The notes beneath the pieces are model-generated. The model worked only from the letters and a program-made list of their open reading frames with translations. It was not told the origin of the DNA and made no database searches. The position numbers and the translations under genes are program-made. A stretch of 28,750 bases of DNA from LMUY01 sp964246185. Lineage in GTDB: Bacteria > Pseudomonadota > Alphaproteobacteria > Acetobacterales > Acetobacteraceae. Where the stretch lies: positions 1-28,750 of the forward strand of contig CAXTPP010000035.1 in the NCBI GenBank assembly GCA_964246185.1, in the 5' to 3' direction. Each line of letters begins with the position of its first letter. Position 1 is the first letter of the stretch. Shown piece after piece: positions 1 through 9,147 of this stretch.

Positions 1-1925
1 CAGCCTGCTGCGTTCATGACTGTTTGTATGATGCTGGCGGCGTCGAGTCTGGCGTGTTGGTATTGTGCGGCGGGTGTGTTGTGGTCGATGAAGCGGTCGG
101 GCAGGGTCATGGGTCGCAGCTTGAGGGTGCCGTCCAGCAGGCCGGCCCAGGCGAGGTGGTGCATCACTGCTGCCCCGAAGCCGCCCAGGCTGCCGTCCTC
201 CAGGGTGACCAGCACCGTGTTGCCGCGCGCCAGCCGCTCGATCAGCGCGGTGTCCAGCGGCTTGGCGAAGCGCGCGTCGGCCACGCTCACCGCCAGGCCG
301 CGCTCGCTCAGCGCCTCGGCCGCCAGCAGCGCCTCGGCCAGCCGGGCGCCCAGGCTCAGCACCGCCACCCGCACCCCGGGCTGGCCGGGCGCCGGCTCGC
401 GCAGCATGCGGCCGCGCCCGATCGGCAACGGCGTGCCGCGCGCGGGCAGAGCGAGACCCGTGCCCTCGCCGCGCGGGTAGCGCACCGCGGACGGGCCGGC
501 GCCGTAGGCCGCTTGCGTCGCCACCATGTGCACCAGCTCGACCTCGTCCGAGGGCGCCATCAGCACCATGCCGGGCAGGCAGCCGAGGAACGCCAGGTCG
601 AAGCTGCCTGCGTGGGTGGCGCCGTCCGCCCCCACCAGGCCGGCGCGGTCCAGGGCAAATCTCACTGGCAGGCCCTGCAGCGCCACGTCGTGCACCACCT
701 GGTCGTAGGCGCGCTGCAGGAACGTGCTGTAGATGGCGCAGAACGGCGCCAGGCCCTCGGTCGCCATGCCGGCCGCGAACGTCACCGCGTGCTGCTCGGC
801 GATGCCCACGTCGAAGCAGCGGGCGGGAAAGCGGCTGGCGAAGCGGTCAAGCCCGGTGCCGGACGGCATGGCCGCGGTCACCGCCACGATCCGCGGGTCG
901 GCCTCGGCCTCGGCGATCAGCGCGTCGGCGAACACCCGCGTGTAGCTCGGCGGACCCGGCGGCGGCTTGACCTGCTCGCCGGTGATCACGTTGAAGCGGC
1001 TCACCGCGTGCAGCTTGTCGGCACTCGCCTCCGCCGGCGGGTAGCCGCGGCCCTTCTGGGTGATCGCGTGCACCAGGATCGGCCCGCGCTCGTCGGCGTC
1101 GCGCACGTTGCGCAGCACCGGCAGCAGGTGGTCGAGGTTGTGGCCGTCGATCGGGCCCAGGTAGTAGAACCCCAGCTCCTCGAACAGCGTGCCGCCGGTC
1201 AGGATGCCGCGGGCATACTCCTCCGCCCGCTTGGCGGTCTTGGCCATGCCGGAGGGGAAGCGCTTGGCCATGCGCGAGGCCAGGTCGCGCAGGTTGAGGT
1301 AGCTGTGCGAGCTGAGCAGCCGGGTGAGGTAGGCGCTCATGGCGCCCACCGGCGGGGCGATGCTCATCTCGTTGTCGTTCAGCACCACCACCAGGCGGGA
1401 GTGCATGGCGCCGGCGTTGTTCATCGCCTCGTAGGCCATGCCGGCGCTCATCGCGCCGTCGCCGATCACCGCCACCACGTTGCGCGCAACCCCCAGCAGG
1501 TCCGACGCCACCGCCATGCCCAGGCCGGCCGAGATCGAGGTCGAGGAGTGCGCCGCCCCGAACGGGTCGTATTCGCTCTCGCTGCGGCGGGTGAAGCCGG
1601 ACAGGCCGCCCGGCTGGCGCAGGGTGCGGATGCGGTCGCGCCGGCCGGTGATGATCTTGTGCGGGTAGCACTGGTGGCCCACGTCCCAGACGATGCGGTC
1701 GTGCGGGGTGTCGAACACGGCATGCAGCGCCACCGTCAGCTCCACCACCCCCAAGCTCGCGCCCAGATGCCCGCCAGTGACGCTCACCGCATCAATCGTC
1801 TCCGCCCGCAACTCGTCCGCAACAGCCCGCAGCTGCTCAGCCGAGAAATTGCGCAAATCACCCGGAACGCCAACACGGTCCAACAACGGCGTCAACGGGC
1901 GCACAGGAAGAACAGAGGCGTTCAT
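1..1925 (-). CDS. dxs: 1-deoxy-D-xylulose-5-phosphate synthase (3' end at window edge)
   Basis: Condenses pyruvate and glyceraldehyde 3-phosphate into 1-deoxyxylulose 5-phosphate, the first step of the MEP isoprenoid pathway; a cytosolic TPP enzyme. I translated parts of the minus strand by hand. The TPP/Mg motif has GDG at residues 155-157 and NDNEMSI at 183-189. The catalytic Glu is in GIAEQH (E377). The DRAGLVGADG and LPDRF blocks near the C-terminus are typical of DXS. The ATG at 1925 gives the usual N-terminus. 641 residues lie in the window, about full family length, and the last two bases are TG, so a TGA stop probably falls one base beyond the edge. It lies 25 bp after xseB, a common pairing. 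It would supply the precursors for the carotenoid/retinal operon further along. The last ~20 codons are richer in A-ending codons than the body. Confidence 0.96.
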   Translation of the reverse strand, partial: MNASVLPVRPLTPLLDRVGVPGDLRNFSAEQLRAVADELRAETIDAVSVTGGHLGASLGVVELTVALHAVFDTPHDRIVWDVGHQCYPHKIITGRRDRIRTLRQPGGLSGFTRRSESEYDPFGAAHSSTSISAGLGMAVASDLLGVARNVVAVIGDGAMSAGMAYEAMNNAGAMHSRLVVVLNDNEMSIAPPVGAMSAYLTRLLSSHSYLNLRDLASRMAKRFPSGMAKTAKRAEEYARGILTGGTLFEELGFYYLGPIDGHNLDHLLPVLRNVRDADERGPILVHAITQKGRGYPPAEASADKLHAVSRFNVITGEQVKPPPGPPSYTRVFADALIAEAEADPRIVAVTAAMPSGTGLDRFASRFPARCFDVGIAEQHAVTFAAGMATEGLAPFCAIYSTFLQRAYDQVVHDVALQGLPVRFALDRAGLVGADGATHAGSFDLAFLGCLPGMVLMAPSDEVELVHMVATQAAYGAGPSAVRYPRGEGTGLALPARGTPLPIGRGRMLREPAPGQPGVRVAVLSLGARLAEALLAAEALSERGLAVSVADARFAKPLDTALIERLARGNTVLVTLEDGSLGGFGAAVMHHLAWAGLLDGTLKLRPMTLPDRFIDHNTPAAQYQHARLDAASIIQTVMNAAG

Positions 1926-1950
1926 GGGCGGCTCACTCCGGGGTGTCGGC

Positions 1951-2181
1951 TCATGGGAACGGTCGCGTCGCCAAGGTGCCGTCGGCGCGCTGCACGATCA
2001 CCTGCACGCGGGCGTCCGCCTCCGCCAGCTTGGCCTCGCAGTGTTGCCGCAGCAGCGCGCCGCGTTCATAGGCCATGATCGCGTCCTCCAGCTTCTGCTG
2101 GCCGCCTTCCAGCCCTTTGACGATCCGCTCCAACTCGGCCAGCGCGTCCTCGAACGACAGGCCGGAGATGTCTTGCGACAT
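1951..2181 (-). CDS. xseB: Exodeoxyribonuclease VII small subunit
   Basis: Small subunit of exonuclease VII, which degrades single-stranded DNA to oligonucleotides together with the XseA large subunit (not in this window). 76 residues, close to the family norm of about 80. The family signature is visible: SFEDALAELERIVKGLEGG, followed by LEDAIMAYERG and a C-terminal helix with CEAKLAEADARV. A longer frame begins 17 codons upstream, but the ATG at 2181 has an AGGAG Shine-Dalgarno about 8 bases before it and matches the family start (MSQDI...). It precedes dxs by 25 bp and is probably co-transcribed with it, an arrangement seen in many proteobacteria. Confidence 0.95.
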   Translation of the reverse strand: MSQDISGLSFEDALAELERIVKGLEGGQQKLEDAIMAYERGALLRQHCEAKLAEADARVQVIVQRADGTLATRPFP

Positions 2182-2282
2182 GCGCGCTCTCCTCAGCCCG
2201 CCGTCCCTACGCGCTCGCAGGCCCGGCGACAATATCCATCCCGTGCAATGGGATCACAGTGTTGCCAGGCAGCCACGGCCCG

Positions 2283-3214
<932 letters not shown>

Positions 3215-3218
<4 letters not shown>

Positions 3219-3451
3219 GACGGCGCTCGGCAGCGAATGGTGAAGGAGAACACGCCGGCCTCCTCGCTGAGGCTGACCAGCGTGTGCCCGGTCTCCCGGC
3301 AGAAGGCGCGGAAGTCGGCCACGGAGGCGCGGTCGGTCGCCAGCACGCGGAGCTTGTCGCCCGGCAGGAGGCCGCGCAGCGCCCGGTTGGCGCGCAGCAC
3401 GGGAAGCGGGCATTTCATGCCCTTGACGTCGAGCAGGGTTTCAGCGGCCAT
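3215..3451 (-). CDS. tusA: TusA/SirA-like sulfurtransferase
   Basis: Small sulfur-carrier protein of the TusA/SirA/YeeD family, 78 residues, the normal family size. The hallmark CPxP motif is in KGMKCPLPVLR, with the persulfide-carrying Cys at position 14. In E. coli, TusA relays sulfur from IscS toward 2-thiouridine in tRNA; other members feed molybdenum cofactor or sulfur oxidation. It is the first gene of a probable tusA-HDAC-xseB-dxs operon and overlaps the HDAC start by 4 bp. The specific partner is not visible, so the symbol denotes family, not proven function. Only 46 bp separate it from the divergent sugar kinase, so both promoters must share this gap or overlap coding sequence. Confidence 0.88.
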
Positions 3452-3497
3452 GCCACTATCCTGCGGTGGGATCATGGCGGCGGCAAGGGAGTTGGGC

Positions 3498-4388
3498 GTG
3501 GCGCTTCGCATGGGCATCGACTTGGGCGGGACGAAGATCGAGTACGCCGTGCTGGACCCGGATGGCGGCGTGCTGCTGCGCCGCCGGGTGCCGACGCCCC
3601 CGCTGTACGATGACGTGGTGCGGACGCTCGCGGCCGCCGTCGCCGCGGCGGAGGCGGAGGCGGGCTTGGTCACGGTCGGCATCGGCATCCCCGGCGTCAT
3701 CAGCCCGGCGACGGGGCTGGTGAAGAACTCCAACTCGCTCGCGCTCAACGGCCACGCGCTGGACCGGGATCTGGCGGACACGCTGGGCCGCCCGGTGCGG
3801 ATCGAGAACGACGCCAACTGCTTCGCCCTGTCCGAGGCGTCGGACGGTGCCGGGGCAGGGCTGCGCACGGTGTTCGGCGTCATCATCGGCACCGGCTGCG
3901 GCGGCGGCATCGTGGTGGATGGCCGGCTGCTGCCGGGACCTAACCGGCTCGGCGGCGAGTGGGGCCACAACCCGCTGCCCTGGGTGACGCCGGAGGACCT
4001 GCCGCTGCCGCGCTGCTGGTGCGGGCAGGTCGGCTGCCTGGAAACGCTGGTCGCCGGGCCCGGCCTGGCCGTGGATGCCGACGGGCCTGGAACGCGGGAC
4101 GCCTCCGGCCTGCCGGCCCGCGCCGCCGCCGGGGAGGCTGTCGCCATCGCCGCGCTGGCCCGGCACGCGGACCGGCTGGCGCGCGGGCTGGCGCAGGTCG
4201 TGAACTTCCTGGACCCGGATGCGGTGGTGCTGGGCGGCGGGCTGTCCAACATGGGCCACCTCTACACGCAGTTGCCGGCCCTGATGGGACGGCACGTGTT
4301 CAGCGACGTGTTCGCCACGCCGGTCCTGCGCGCGAAGCACGGCGACAGCTCCGGCGTGCGCGGCGCGGCCTGGCTCTGGCCGCCTTGA
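3498..4388 (+). CDS. ROK-family sugar kinase (fructokinase / N-acetylglucosamine kinase type)
   Basis: ATP-dependent hexose kinase of the ROK family, 296 residues. It has the N-terminal phosphate-binding motif GIDLGGTK (6-13), the catalytic Asp in RIENDANC (D105), the glycine-rich GTGCGGG segment (131-137), and the ROK zinc site made by H157 (GGEWGHNPL) plus CWCGQVGC (C173, C175, C180). Which sugar it phosphorylates is not decided by these motifs; fructose, glucose and GlcNAc are candidates. I chose GTG 3498 because AGGGAG lies six bases before it. ATG 3474 (304 aa) and ATG 3510 (292 aa) are alternatives. Its TGA stop overlaps the likely TTG start of dinB by 4 bp, so the two are probably one transcript. 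Confidence 0.92.
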   Translation: MALRMGIDLGGTKIEYAVLDPDGGVLLRRRVPTPPLYDDVVRTLAAAVAAAEAEAGLVTVGIGIPGVISPATGLVKNSNSLALNGHALDRDLADTLGRPVRIENDANCFALSEASDGAGAGLRTVFGVIIGTGCGGGIVVDGRLLPGPNRLGGEWGHNPLPWVTPEDLPLPRCWCGQVGCLETLVAGPGLAVDADGPGTRDASGLPARAAAGEAVAIAALARHADRLARGLAQVVNFLDPDAVVLGGGLSNMGHLYTQLPALMGRHVFSDVFATPVLRAKHGDSSGVRGAAWLWPP

Positions 4389-5665
4389 TCAGCGGCCTGT
4401 GCCGGGACTGCTTCGCCGCCACCGGGGCCATCCCGTGCCCGGCATGCGGCGGCGGGCGGGTGGTGCGCCATCCGGAGCTGTTCACCCTCGCCATCGCCCA
4501 TATCGACTGCGACGCTTTCTTCGCCAGCGTTGAGAAGCGCGACCGGCCGGAGCTGGCGGGCCGCCCCGTGCTGGTCGGCGGCGGCGCCCGGGGCGTCGTG
4601 ACGGCCGCCTGCTACGTCGCGCGGATGCACGGCTGCCGCTCCGCCATGCCGATGTTCAAGGCGCTGCAGGCCTGCCCGGACGCGGTGGTGATCCGCCCGG
4701 ACTTCGCCAAGTACAGCGCCGCCTCCCGCGCCATCCGTGCGCTGATGGGCCGGTTGTCCCCCCTCGTGCAGCCGCTCTCCATCGACGAGGCCGCGGTGGA
4801 CCTGTCCGGCACCGCCGCCCTGCACGGCGCGCCGCCTGCCGCCGTGCTGGCCCGCTTCGCCCGCGACGTGGAGGCCGAAGTGGGGCTGACCGTCTCGATC
4901 GGGCTGGCGCCCAACCGGCTGCTGGCCAAGCTCGCCGCCGGCCAGGACAAGCCGCGGGGCTTCGCCGTGCTCGGGTCGGAGGCGGCCGGCATCCTGGCGC
5001 CCTGGCCGGTCCGCAAGCTGCCCGGCATCGGCCCGGCGCTGGAACGGCGGCTGGCCAGCCTCGGCATCACCCATCTGGGCCATCTGGCCGCGCTGGACGA
5101 CCGCGCGGCGCAGGCCCGGCTGGGCGACGACGGCCCCGGCCTGGCCCGGCGCGCCCGCGGCGAGGACGCACGCGCCGTCACAGTGGAGCGGGACACCAAA
5201 TCGGTCAGCGCCGAAACCACCTTCGACGGCGACCTGGCGACTCTGGCGGAGCTGGAGCGCCCGCTCTGGCACCTGGCCGAGAAGCTGGCCCGGCGGCTGC
5301 GCGAGAAGGGGCTGGCGGCCGGCGGGGTGGTGCTGAAGCTCAAGACCGCGCGCTTCGCCCAGCGCACCCGGGCGGCGCGGCTGCCGACGCCCACGGTGCT
5401 GCCGGACCTGCTGTTCGCCGCCGCCCGCGGGTTGCTGGCCCGGGAAGCCGACGGCACGGCGTTCCGCCTGGTCGGCATCGGCGCGTCTCCGCTGCTGGCC
5501 GGGGCGGAGGCGGACCACGGCGACCTGGCGGACCCGGACGCGGCGCGGCGCGTGGCGGCGCAAGGCGCGATGGACAGCCTGCGGGCTCGGTTCGGCGAGG
5601 GCGCGATCGGACGGGGGCGGGGCTTCGGCGGTGCGGTGCGGCGGACGATGAAGGATGCCGAGTAG
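4385..5665 (+). CDS. dinB: DNA polymerase IV (Y-family translesion polymerase)
   Basis: Error-prone Y-family polymerase that bypasses damaged bases. 426 residues. Palm carboxylates are present: D41 in AHIDCDAFF and D134/E135 in SIDEAAVDL. The helix-hairpin-helix thumb is in KLPGIGPALERRL, and the little-finger domain begins at DTKSVSAETTF. An N-terminal extension carries LCRDC and CPACG, a possible zinc ribbon, ahead of the catalytic domain; I recall this as common in alphaproteobacterial DinB. To keep these cysteines the start must be upstream, and TTG 4385, which overlaps the kinase stop (TTGA), is the best candidate. There is no strong ribosome binding site, so translation likely depends on coupling. 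The 3' end faces the aldo/keto reductase with 14 bp between. Confidence 0.92.
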   Translation: MISGLCRDCFAATGAIPCPACGGGRVVRHPELFTLAIAHIDCDAFFASVEKRDRPELAGRPVLVGGGARGVVTAACYVARMHGCRSAMPMFKALQACPDAVVIRPDFAKYSAASRAIRALMGRLSPLVQPLSIDEAAVDLSGTAALHGAPPAAVLARFARDVEAEVGLTVSIGLAPNRLLAKLAAGQDKPRGFAVLGSEAAGILAPWPVRKLPGIGPALERRLASLGITHLGHLAALDDRAAQARLGDDGPGLARRARGEDARAVTVERDTKSVSAETTFDGDLATLAELERPLWHLAEKLARRLREKGLAAGGVVLKLKTARFAQRTRAARLPTPTVLPDLLFAAARGLLAREADGTAFRLVGIGASPLLAGAEADHGDLADPDAARRVAAQGAMDSLRARFGEGAIGRGRGFGGAVRRTMKDAE

Positions 5666-5679
5666 GCGATCCACCCATC

Positions 5680-6732
5680 CTACCGTGCGTTCTTGCGCCC
5701 TGCTTGGGCAAGTTGCCTTGCGCGTGCGCCCAGTGTCTCGATCATCCAGCCCGGGTATTCCTTCGGCAACTCGCTCACCTGGCCGAGCACGTCGAGTTCG
5801 CGCTCGGTCAGCTCGAGGTCTGCTGCGGCCAGGTTGTCGTTCAACTGGTCGAGCCGCTTGGCGCCGATGATGACGCTGCTCACCACCTTCTGGTGCAGCA
5901 GCCAGGCCAGCGCGACCTGGGCCACTGACACGCCGCGAGCTTCGGCTATCGGCATCATGGCGTCGAGGCAGTCGAACGCGCGGACGTGATCGACGGGCGG
6001 GAAGGCGAAAGCGGCCCTGCGGTCGCCGGCAATGGTGTCCCGCTCGCGGGTGTATTTGCCGCTCAGCAGGCCCGCGGCCAGCGGACTCCACACCATCAGC
6101 CCGACCGACTCGCTGCGCAGCATCGGCGTCACTTCGCGTTCGAGGTCCCGCCCGGCGAGGGTGTAGTAGGCTTGCAGGCTCTCGAAGCGGGCCAGGTTCT
6201 GGCGTTCGGCGATGCCAAGCGCCTTCATGACCTGCCACGCCGCCCAATTAGACACCCCAACGTAGCGGACATGGCCGTGCTGCACGAGCGTGTCGAGCGC
6301 CCGCACCGTCTCCTCGATCGGAGTCGCCGGGTCGAAGCCGTGGACCTGGTAGAGGTCGATGTGGTCGAGCCGTAGGCGCTTGAGGCTGGCTTTGCAGGCG
6401 TCGATCAGGTGCAGGCGCGAGTTGCCGCCCGAGTTGGCGCCGGCACCGGTCGGGCCGTAGCCCTTTGTGGCGACCACAACGTTCTCGCGCGGGACGCCGA
6501 GGTTCCGCAACGCCTGGCCGGTGATCTCCTCCGAAAGCCCGTCCGAATACATGTCGGCCGTGTCGATGAAGTTCACGCCGGCGTCCATGGACCGTGCGAC
6601 AAAACGGTCGGCATCTGCCTGGTCCAAGTTGCCCATCTGGCTCCAGGGCGGGCCGCTGCCGCCGAAGGTCATGGTACCCAGGCAGAGTTCCGAGACGAAA
6701 AGGCCGGTGCGGCCGAGCTTGTTCATGCGCAT
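5680..6732 (-). CDS. Aldo/keto reductase
   Basis: NADPH-dependent (beta/alpha)8-barrel oxidoreductase that reduces aldehydes or ketones. 350 residues. The catalytic tetrad is intact: D57 and Y62 in FIDTADMYSDG, K90 in VVATKGYG, and H131 in LYQVHGFD. The C-terminal cofactor segment contains SVIIGAKRLDQL. The overall pattern (LGRTGLFVSELCLGTMTFGG) fits the general bacterial AKR group that includes YajO- and Tas-like proteins; the physiological substrate is unknown. The ATG at 6732 is used, but a second ATG two codons in is possible. It diverges from a LysR gene 112 bp away, the classic arrangement for a LysR regulator and its target. Confidence 0.93.
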   Translation of the reverse strand: MRMNKLGRTGLFVSELCLGTMTFGGSGPPWSQMGNLDQADADRFVARSMDAGVNFIDTADMYSDGLSEEITGQALRNLGVPRENVVVATKGYGPTGAGANSGGNSRLHLIDACKASLKRLRLDHIDLYQVHGFDPATPIEETVRALDTLVQHGHVRYVGVSNWAAWQVMKALGIAERQNLARFESLQAYYTLAGRDLEREVTPMLRSESVGLMVWSPLAAGLLSGKYTRERDTIAGDRRAAFAFPPVDHVRAFDCLDAMMPIAEARGVSVAQVALAWLLHQKVVSSVIIGAKRLDQLNDNLAAADLELTERELDVLGQVSELPKEYPGWMIETLGARARQLAQAGRKNAR

Positions 6733-6844
6733 GGCGTGTCTTTCGTTCGCCAGCCCGGGCTGGGCCTATGCCTTGAAGATGCGCTGTAGATCGCCAATCG
6801 ATAAGATGGGATAATCAGCACGCAGCTGTGAAATTGATGCACCA
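6733..6844. promoter_or_regulatory. Divergent AKR / LysR control region
   Basis: A 112-bp gap between divergent genes, visibly AT-richer than its neighbours in the half nearest the LysR gene. It contains a short dyad ATCG-N5-CGAT at 6790-6802 and the near-repeats ATAAGATGG and ATAATCAG just after it. LysR regulators usually bind imperfect T-N11-A dyads between divergent genes, so this is the expected operator region. The dyad I can see is too short to call a binding site with confidence. Confidence 0.4.
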
Positions 6845-7735
6845 ATGAAGCGGAACGAGCTCGACGATCTAGCCGCTTTCCTCGAGATTGCCGATTGCCT
6901 GAACTTCACCCGGGCCGCCTCCAGGCTGGGCATGTCGCCCTCCGCCCTGAGCCACGCGATGCGGGCGTTGGAAAGCCGCCTCGGCGTGCGGCTGCTGGCG
7001 CGGACCACCCGCAGCGTGGCGCCCACGGAGGCCGGCGAGCGGCTGCTGCGGACGCTTCGGCCGGCGCTGGGCGAGATTGGCGCGGAGCTGGCGGCGCTGG
7101 GCCAGGCGCGCGGCAAGCCGGCCGGGGATTTGCGCATCACCACGCCCAAGCACGCCGCCACCGCCGTGCTGTGGCCGGTGCTGCCGGGCTTCCTGGCCAC
7201 CTACCCGGACATCCGAGTCGAGATCGCCGTCGACGAGGGCCTGACGGACATCGTGGCAAGCCGCTACGACGCCGGGCTGCGGTTTGGCGAGAAGGTCGCC
7301 AAGGACATGGTGGCGGTGCGGGTCGGCCCGCCGATCCGTTCGGCGGTCGTGGCGACGCCGGGTTACTTCGCCGGCCACCCCATGCCGCTCACGCCATACG
7401 ATCTCGCCCGGCATCGCTGCATCAACTATCGGCTCGCGACCGCTGGGGGGCTCTATCCTTGGGAGTTTGAGGAGGCCGGGCGATCGTTCGAGGTGCGGGT
7501 GGACGGCCCGCTGGTGTTCAACGACAGCGGCATGATCCTGGAAGCGGCGCTGGCGGGGCAGGGCGTGGCGCAGCTGTTCGAGGACCAAGTCGCCGGCTAC
7601 GTCGCAGCGGGGCGGCTGGTGCAGGTGCTGAACGCCTGGAGCTGGACCGCTCCCGGCTACTACCTCTACCACACGAGCCGCCGGCAGACGCCGCCCACCT
7701 TGGCCGCCCTGCTCGCGTCCTTGCGCGCCCAATGA
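6845..7735 (+). CDS. LysR-family transcriptional regulator
   Basis: 296-residue LysR-type regulator. The N-terminal winged helix-turn-helix spans roughly residues 1-62, with LNFTRAASRLGMSPSALSHA as the recognition region and RLLARTTRSVAPTEAG as the wing. A linker leads to a periplasmic-binding-protein-like effector domain beginning around GDLRITTPKHAA. The DLAxF...xxxFTRAA pattern resembles the group of LysR proteins that sit beside oxidoreductases. The likely target is the divergent aldo/keto reductase. The effector is unknown. The stop directly abuts the stop of lrgB on the other strand (7735/7736), leaving no room for a separate terminator. Confidence 0.95.
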   Translation: MKRNELDDLAAFLEIADCLNFTRAASRLGMSPSALSHAMRALESRLGVRLLARTTRSVAPTEAGERLLRTLRPALGEIGAELAALGQARGKPAGDLRITTPKHAATAVLWPVLPGFLATYPDIRVEIAVDEGLTDIVASRYDAGLRFGEKVAKDMVAVRVGPPIRSAVVATPGYFAGHPMPLTPYDLARHRCINYRLATAGGLYPWEFEEAGRSFEVRVDGPLVFNDSGMILEAALAGQGVAQLFEDQVAGYVAAGRLVQVLNAWSWTAPGYYLYHTSRRQTPPTLAALLASLRAQ

Positions 7736-8449
7736 TTAGAGCAGCTTCACCAGCAGCGGCACCAGCACGGCGGTGACGATGCCGTTCAGCCCGATCGCCA
7801 GCCCGCCGAACGCGCCCGCGGTCTCGTTCACCAGCAGCAGCCGCGCCGTGGCCAGCCCGTGCCCGGCCGTGCCGCCGGCCAGGCCCTGCGCCCGCCAGTC
7901 CACCACCCGCGCCAGCCGCATCGCCAGCGGGCCGAGCACCACGGCGGTCAGTCCCGTCATCAGCACGAACACCGCGGCCAGCGAGGGCGAGCCGCCGATC
8001 TGCTCGGCGATCCCCATGGCGATCGGCGTCGTCACCGATTTCGGCGCCAGCGACAGCACCACCGTGCGCGACGCTCCCAGGCCGCGCGCGATCAGCACGG
8101 CGCTCACCACGGCCGTCACCGACCCGGCGAGCAGCGCGGGCACGATGGCGGGCGCCGCGCGCCGGATGCGGGCCAGGTTGGCGTGCATCGGCACCGCCAG
8201 GGCCACCGTCGCCGGGCCGAGCAGGAACTGGACGTACTGCCCACCCTCGAAATAGGCGCGGTACGGCGTGCCGGTCAGCAGCAGCAGCCCGGCCAGCAGC
8301 ACGATGCTGATCAGCATCGGGTTCGCCAGCACGTGGCCGCGGGCGAGCCGGCTGAGCAAGCTGGCGATCTCCCAGGCGACCAGGGTGGCGGCCAGGCCCA
8401 GCAGCGGCGTGGTCTGCAGGTAGACCCAGAGCTGCGCGACGCCGCTCAA
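7736..8449 (-). CDS. lrgB: LrgB/CidB-family membrane protein
   Basis: Integral membrane protein of the LrgB/CidB (YohK) family. With LrgA/CidA it has been linked to holin/antiholin-like control of murein hydrolases, and in some bacteria and plastids to transport of glycolate or pyruvate. 237 residues, near family length, with several hydrophobic segments. The family signature TPYRAYFEGG, LLGPATVALAVP, and SVTTPIAMGIAEQIGG are all visible. No ATG or GTG occurs near the expected N-terminus. The only fitting start is TTG 8449, which overlaps the lrgA stop (TTGA) and has GGAGG immediately before it, closer than ideal. It is the last gene of a four-gene operon. Confidence 0.92.
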   Translation of the reverse strand: MSGVAQLWVYLQTTPLLGLAATLVAWEIASLLSRLARGHVLANPMLISIVLLAGLLLLTGTPYRAYFEGGQYVQFLLGPATVALAVPMHANLARIRRAAPAIVPALLAGSVTAVVSAVLIARGLGASRTVVLSLAPKSVTTPIAMGIAEQIGGSPSLAAVFVLMTGLTAVVLGPLAMRLARVVDWRAQGLAGGTAGHGLATARLLLVNETAGAFGGLAIGLNGIVTAVLVPLLVKLL

Positions 8450-8790
8450 GCCTCCCGCCTGCGAGAGAGGCGCTGCATGGTCCAGCCCGTGACGATGAGG
8501 CTCAGCAGGGTGGACGCGAGGATCGAGGCCAGGATCGCCACCCAGTCCCGCGCCAGCGCGTCCAGCTGGGTCACGATGCCCACGCCGGCCGGAACGAACA
8601 GCAGGGACAGGTAGCGCAGCAGCCCGTTGGACGTCTCGCGCAGCGGCTCGTCCGGGCCGCCGCGCGCGATCAGGATGGCCAGCAGCAGCAGCAAGCCGAG
8701 CACTGGGCCGGGCAGGGGCAGGCCGAGGCTGCGCGCGGCGACCTCGCCTGCGAACTGGCACAGGATCAGGACGGTGAGCGACCGCAGCAC
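8446..8790 (-). CDS. lrgA: LrgA/CidA-family holin-like protein
   Basis: 114-residue membrane protein of the CidA/LrgA (YohJ) family, partner of LrgB. It shows about four hydrophobic helices and the family signature LPLPGPVLGLLLLL (24-37), followed by LLRYLSLLFVPAGVGI. The start is GTG 8790, three bases after the stop of the preceding small secreted protein. The end overlaps lrgB by 4 bp. CidA/LrgA-type proteins are thought to form oligomers in the inner membrane; whether this pair affects lysis or solute export here cannot be read from sequence. Confidence 0.92.
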   Translation of the reverse strand: MLRSLTVLILCQFAGEVAARSLGLPLPGPVLGLLLLLAILIARGGPDEPLRETSNGLLRYLSLLFVPAGVGIVTQLDALARDWVAILASILASTLLSLIVTGWTMQRLSRRREA

Positions 8791-8793
8791 GCG

Positions 8794-9147
8794 TTATTGC
8801 AGCGGCATGGTCAGGTTGAGGCCGGCGCCCGGAGTCGCCCGGCGGTTTTGCTCGGCCTGCGCCGATGACGATGGCGAGATGCCCTCTCCACGGTACTGGT
8901 CGTGCCGGGTGAACAGGCTCGGCGAGACCGAGGCATCCTTCGAGGCCTCGGTGGCTGGCACGCTCGCCTCGGGGTCCGGCGTGGGCGCGGCGGTGAAGCC
9001 GGGGGAGGACTTCGGCAAGGCTGGCTTCGCCGCCGGGCGATGGGCGGGCGCGTTGAACTCGGGCAGCGGCGTGATGGTGAAGCTGTTGGGTAGCGCGGCA
9101 GCCATCACAGCCAGCCCGGCCAGCGCCAGCAGGACGGCACGAATCAT
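8794..9147 (-). CDS. Small secreted Pro/Ala-rich protein of unknown function
   Basis: 117 residues. The N-terminus (MIRAVLLALAGLAVMAAALP) is a short hydrophobic signal or anchor. The remainder is low-complexity, rich in Pro, Ala and Ser, and predicted disordered by eye, with no recognised motif. It is likely a real gene because its ATG overlaps the Nudix stop (ATGA) and its stop lies three bases before the lrgA start, so it sits exactly between co-transcribed genes. No Cys is present, so it is not a lipoprotein. A role with LrgAB at the membrane is possible but is only inferred from position. Confidence 0.7.
   Translation of the reverse strand: MIRAVLLALAGLAVMAAALPNSFTITPLPEFNAPAHRPAAKPALPKSSPGFTAAPTPDPEASVPATEASKDASVSPSLFTRHDQYRGEGISPSSSAQAEQNRRATPGAGLNLTMPLQ

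Noticed and set aside
2..13. 12-bp match AGCCTGCTGCGT between the left edge (2-13) and the right edge (28711-28722)
   Set aside because: The left copy is in frame in the dxs C-terminus and the right copy is in an insertion-sequence end; flanking bases differ, so chance in a GC-rich window is likely. A circular or duplicated end cannot be tested from the window alone.
24..2078. Very long open frame on the plus strand opposite dxs and xseB (and similar long frames opposite most genes)
   Set aside because: Low-complexity Ala/Arg/His/Gly-rich translations typical of antisense frames in high-GC DNA; the other strand has clear family motifs.
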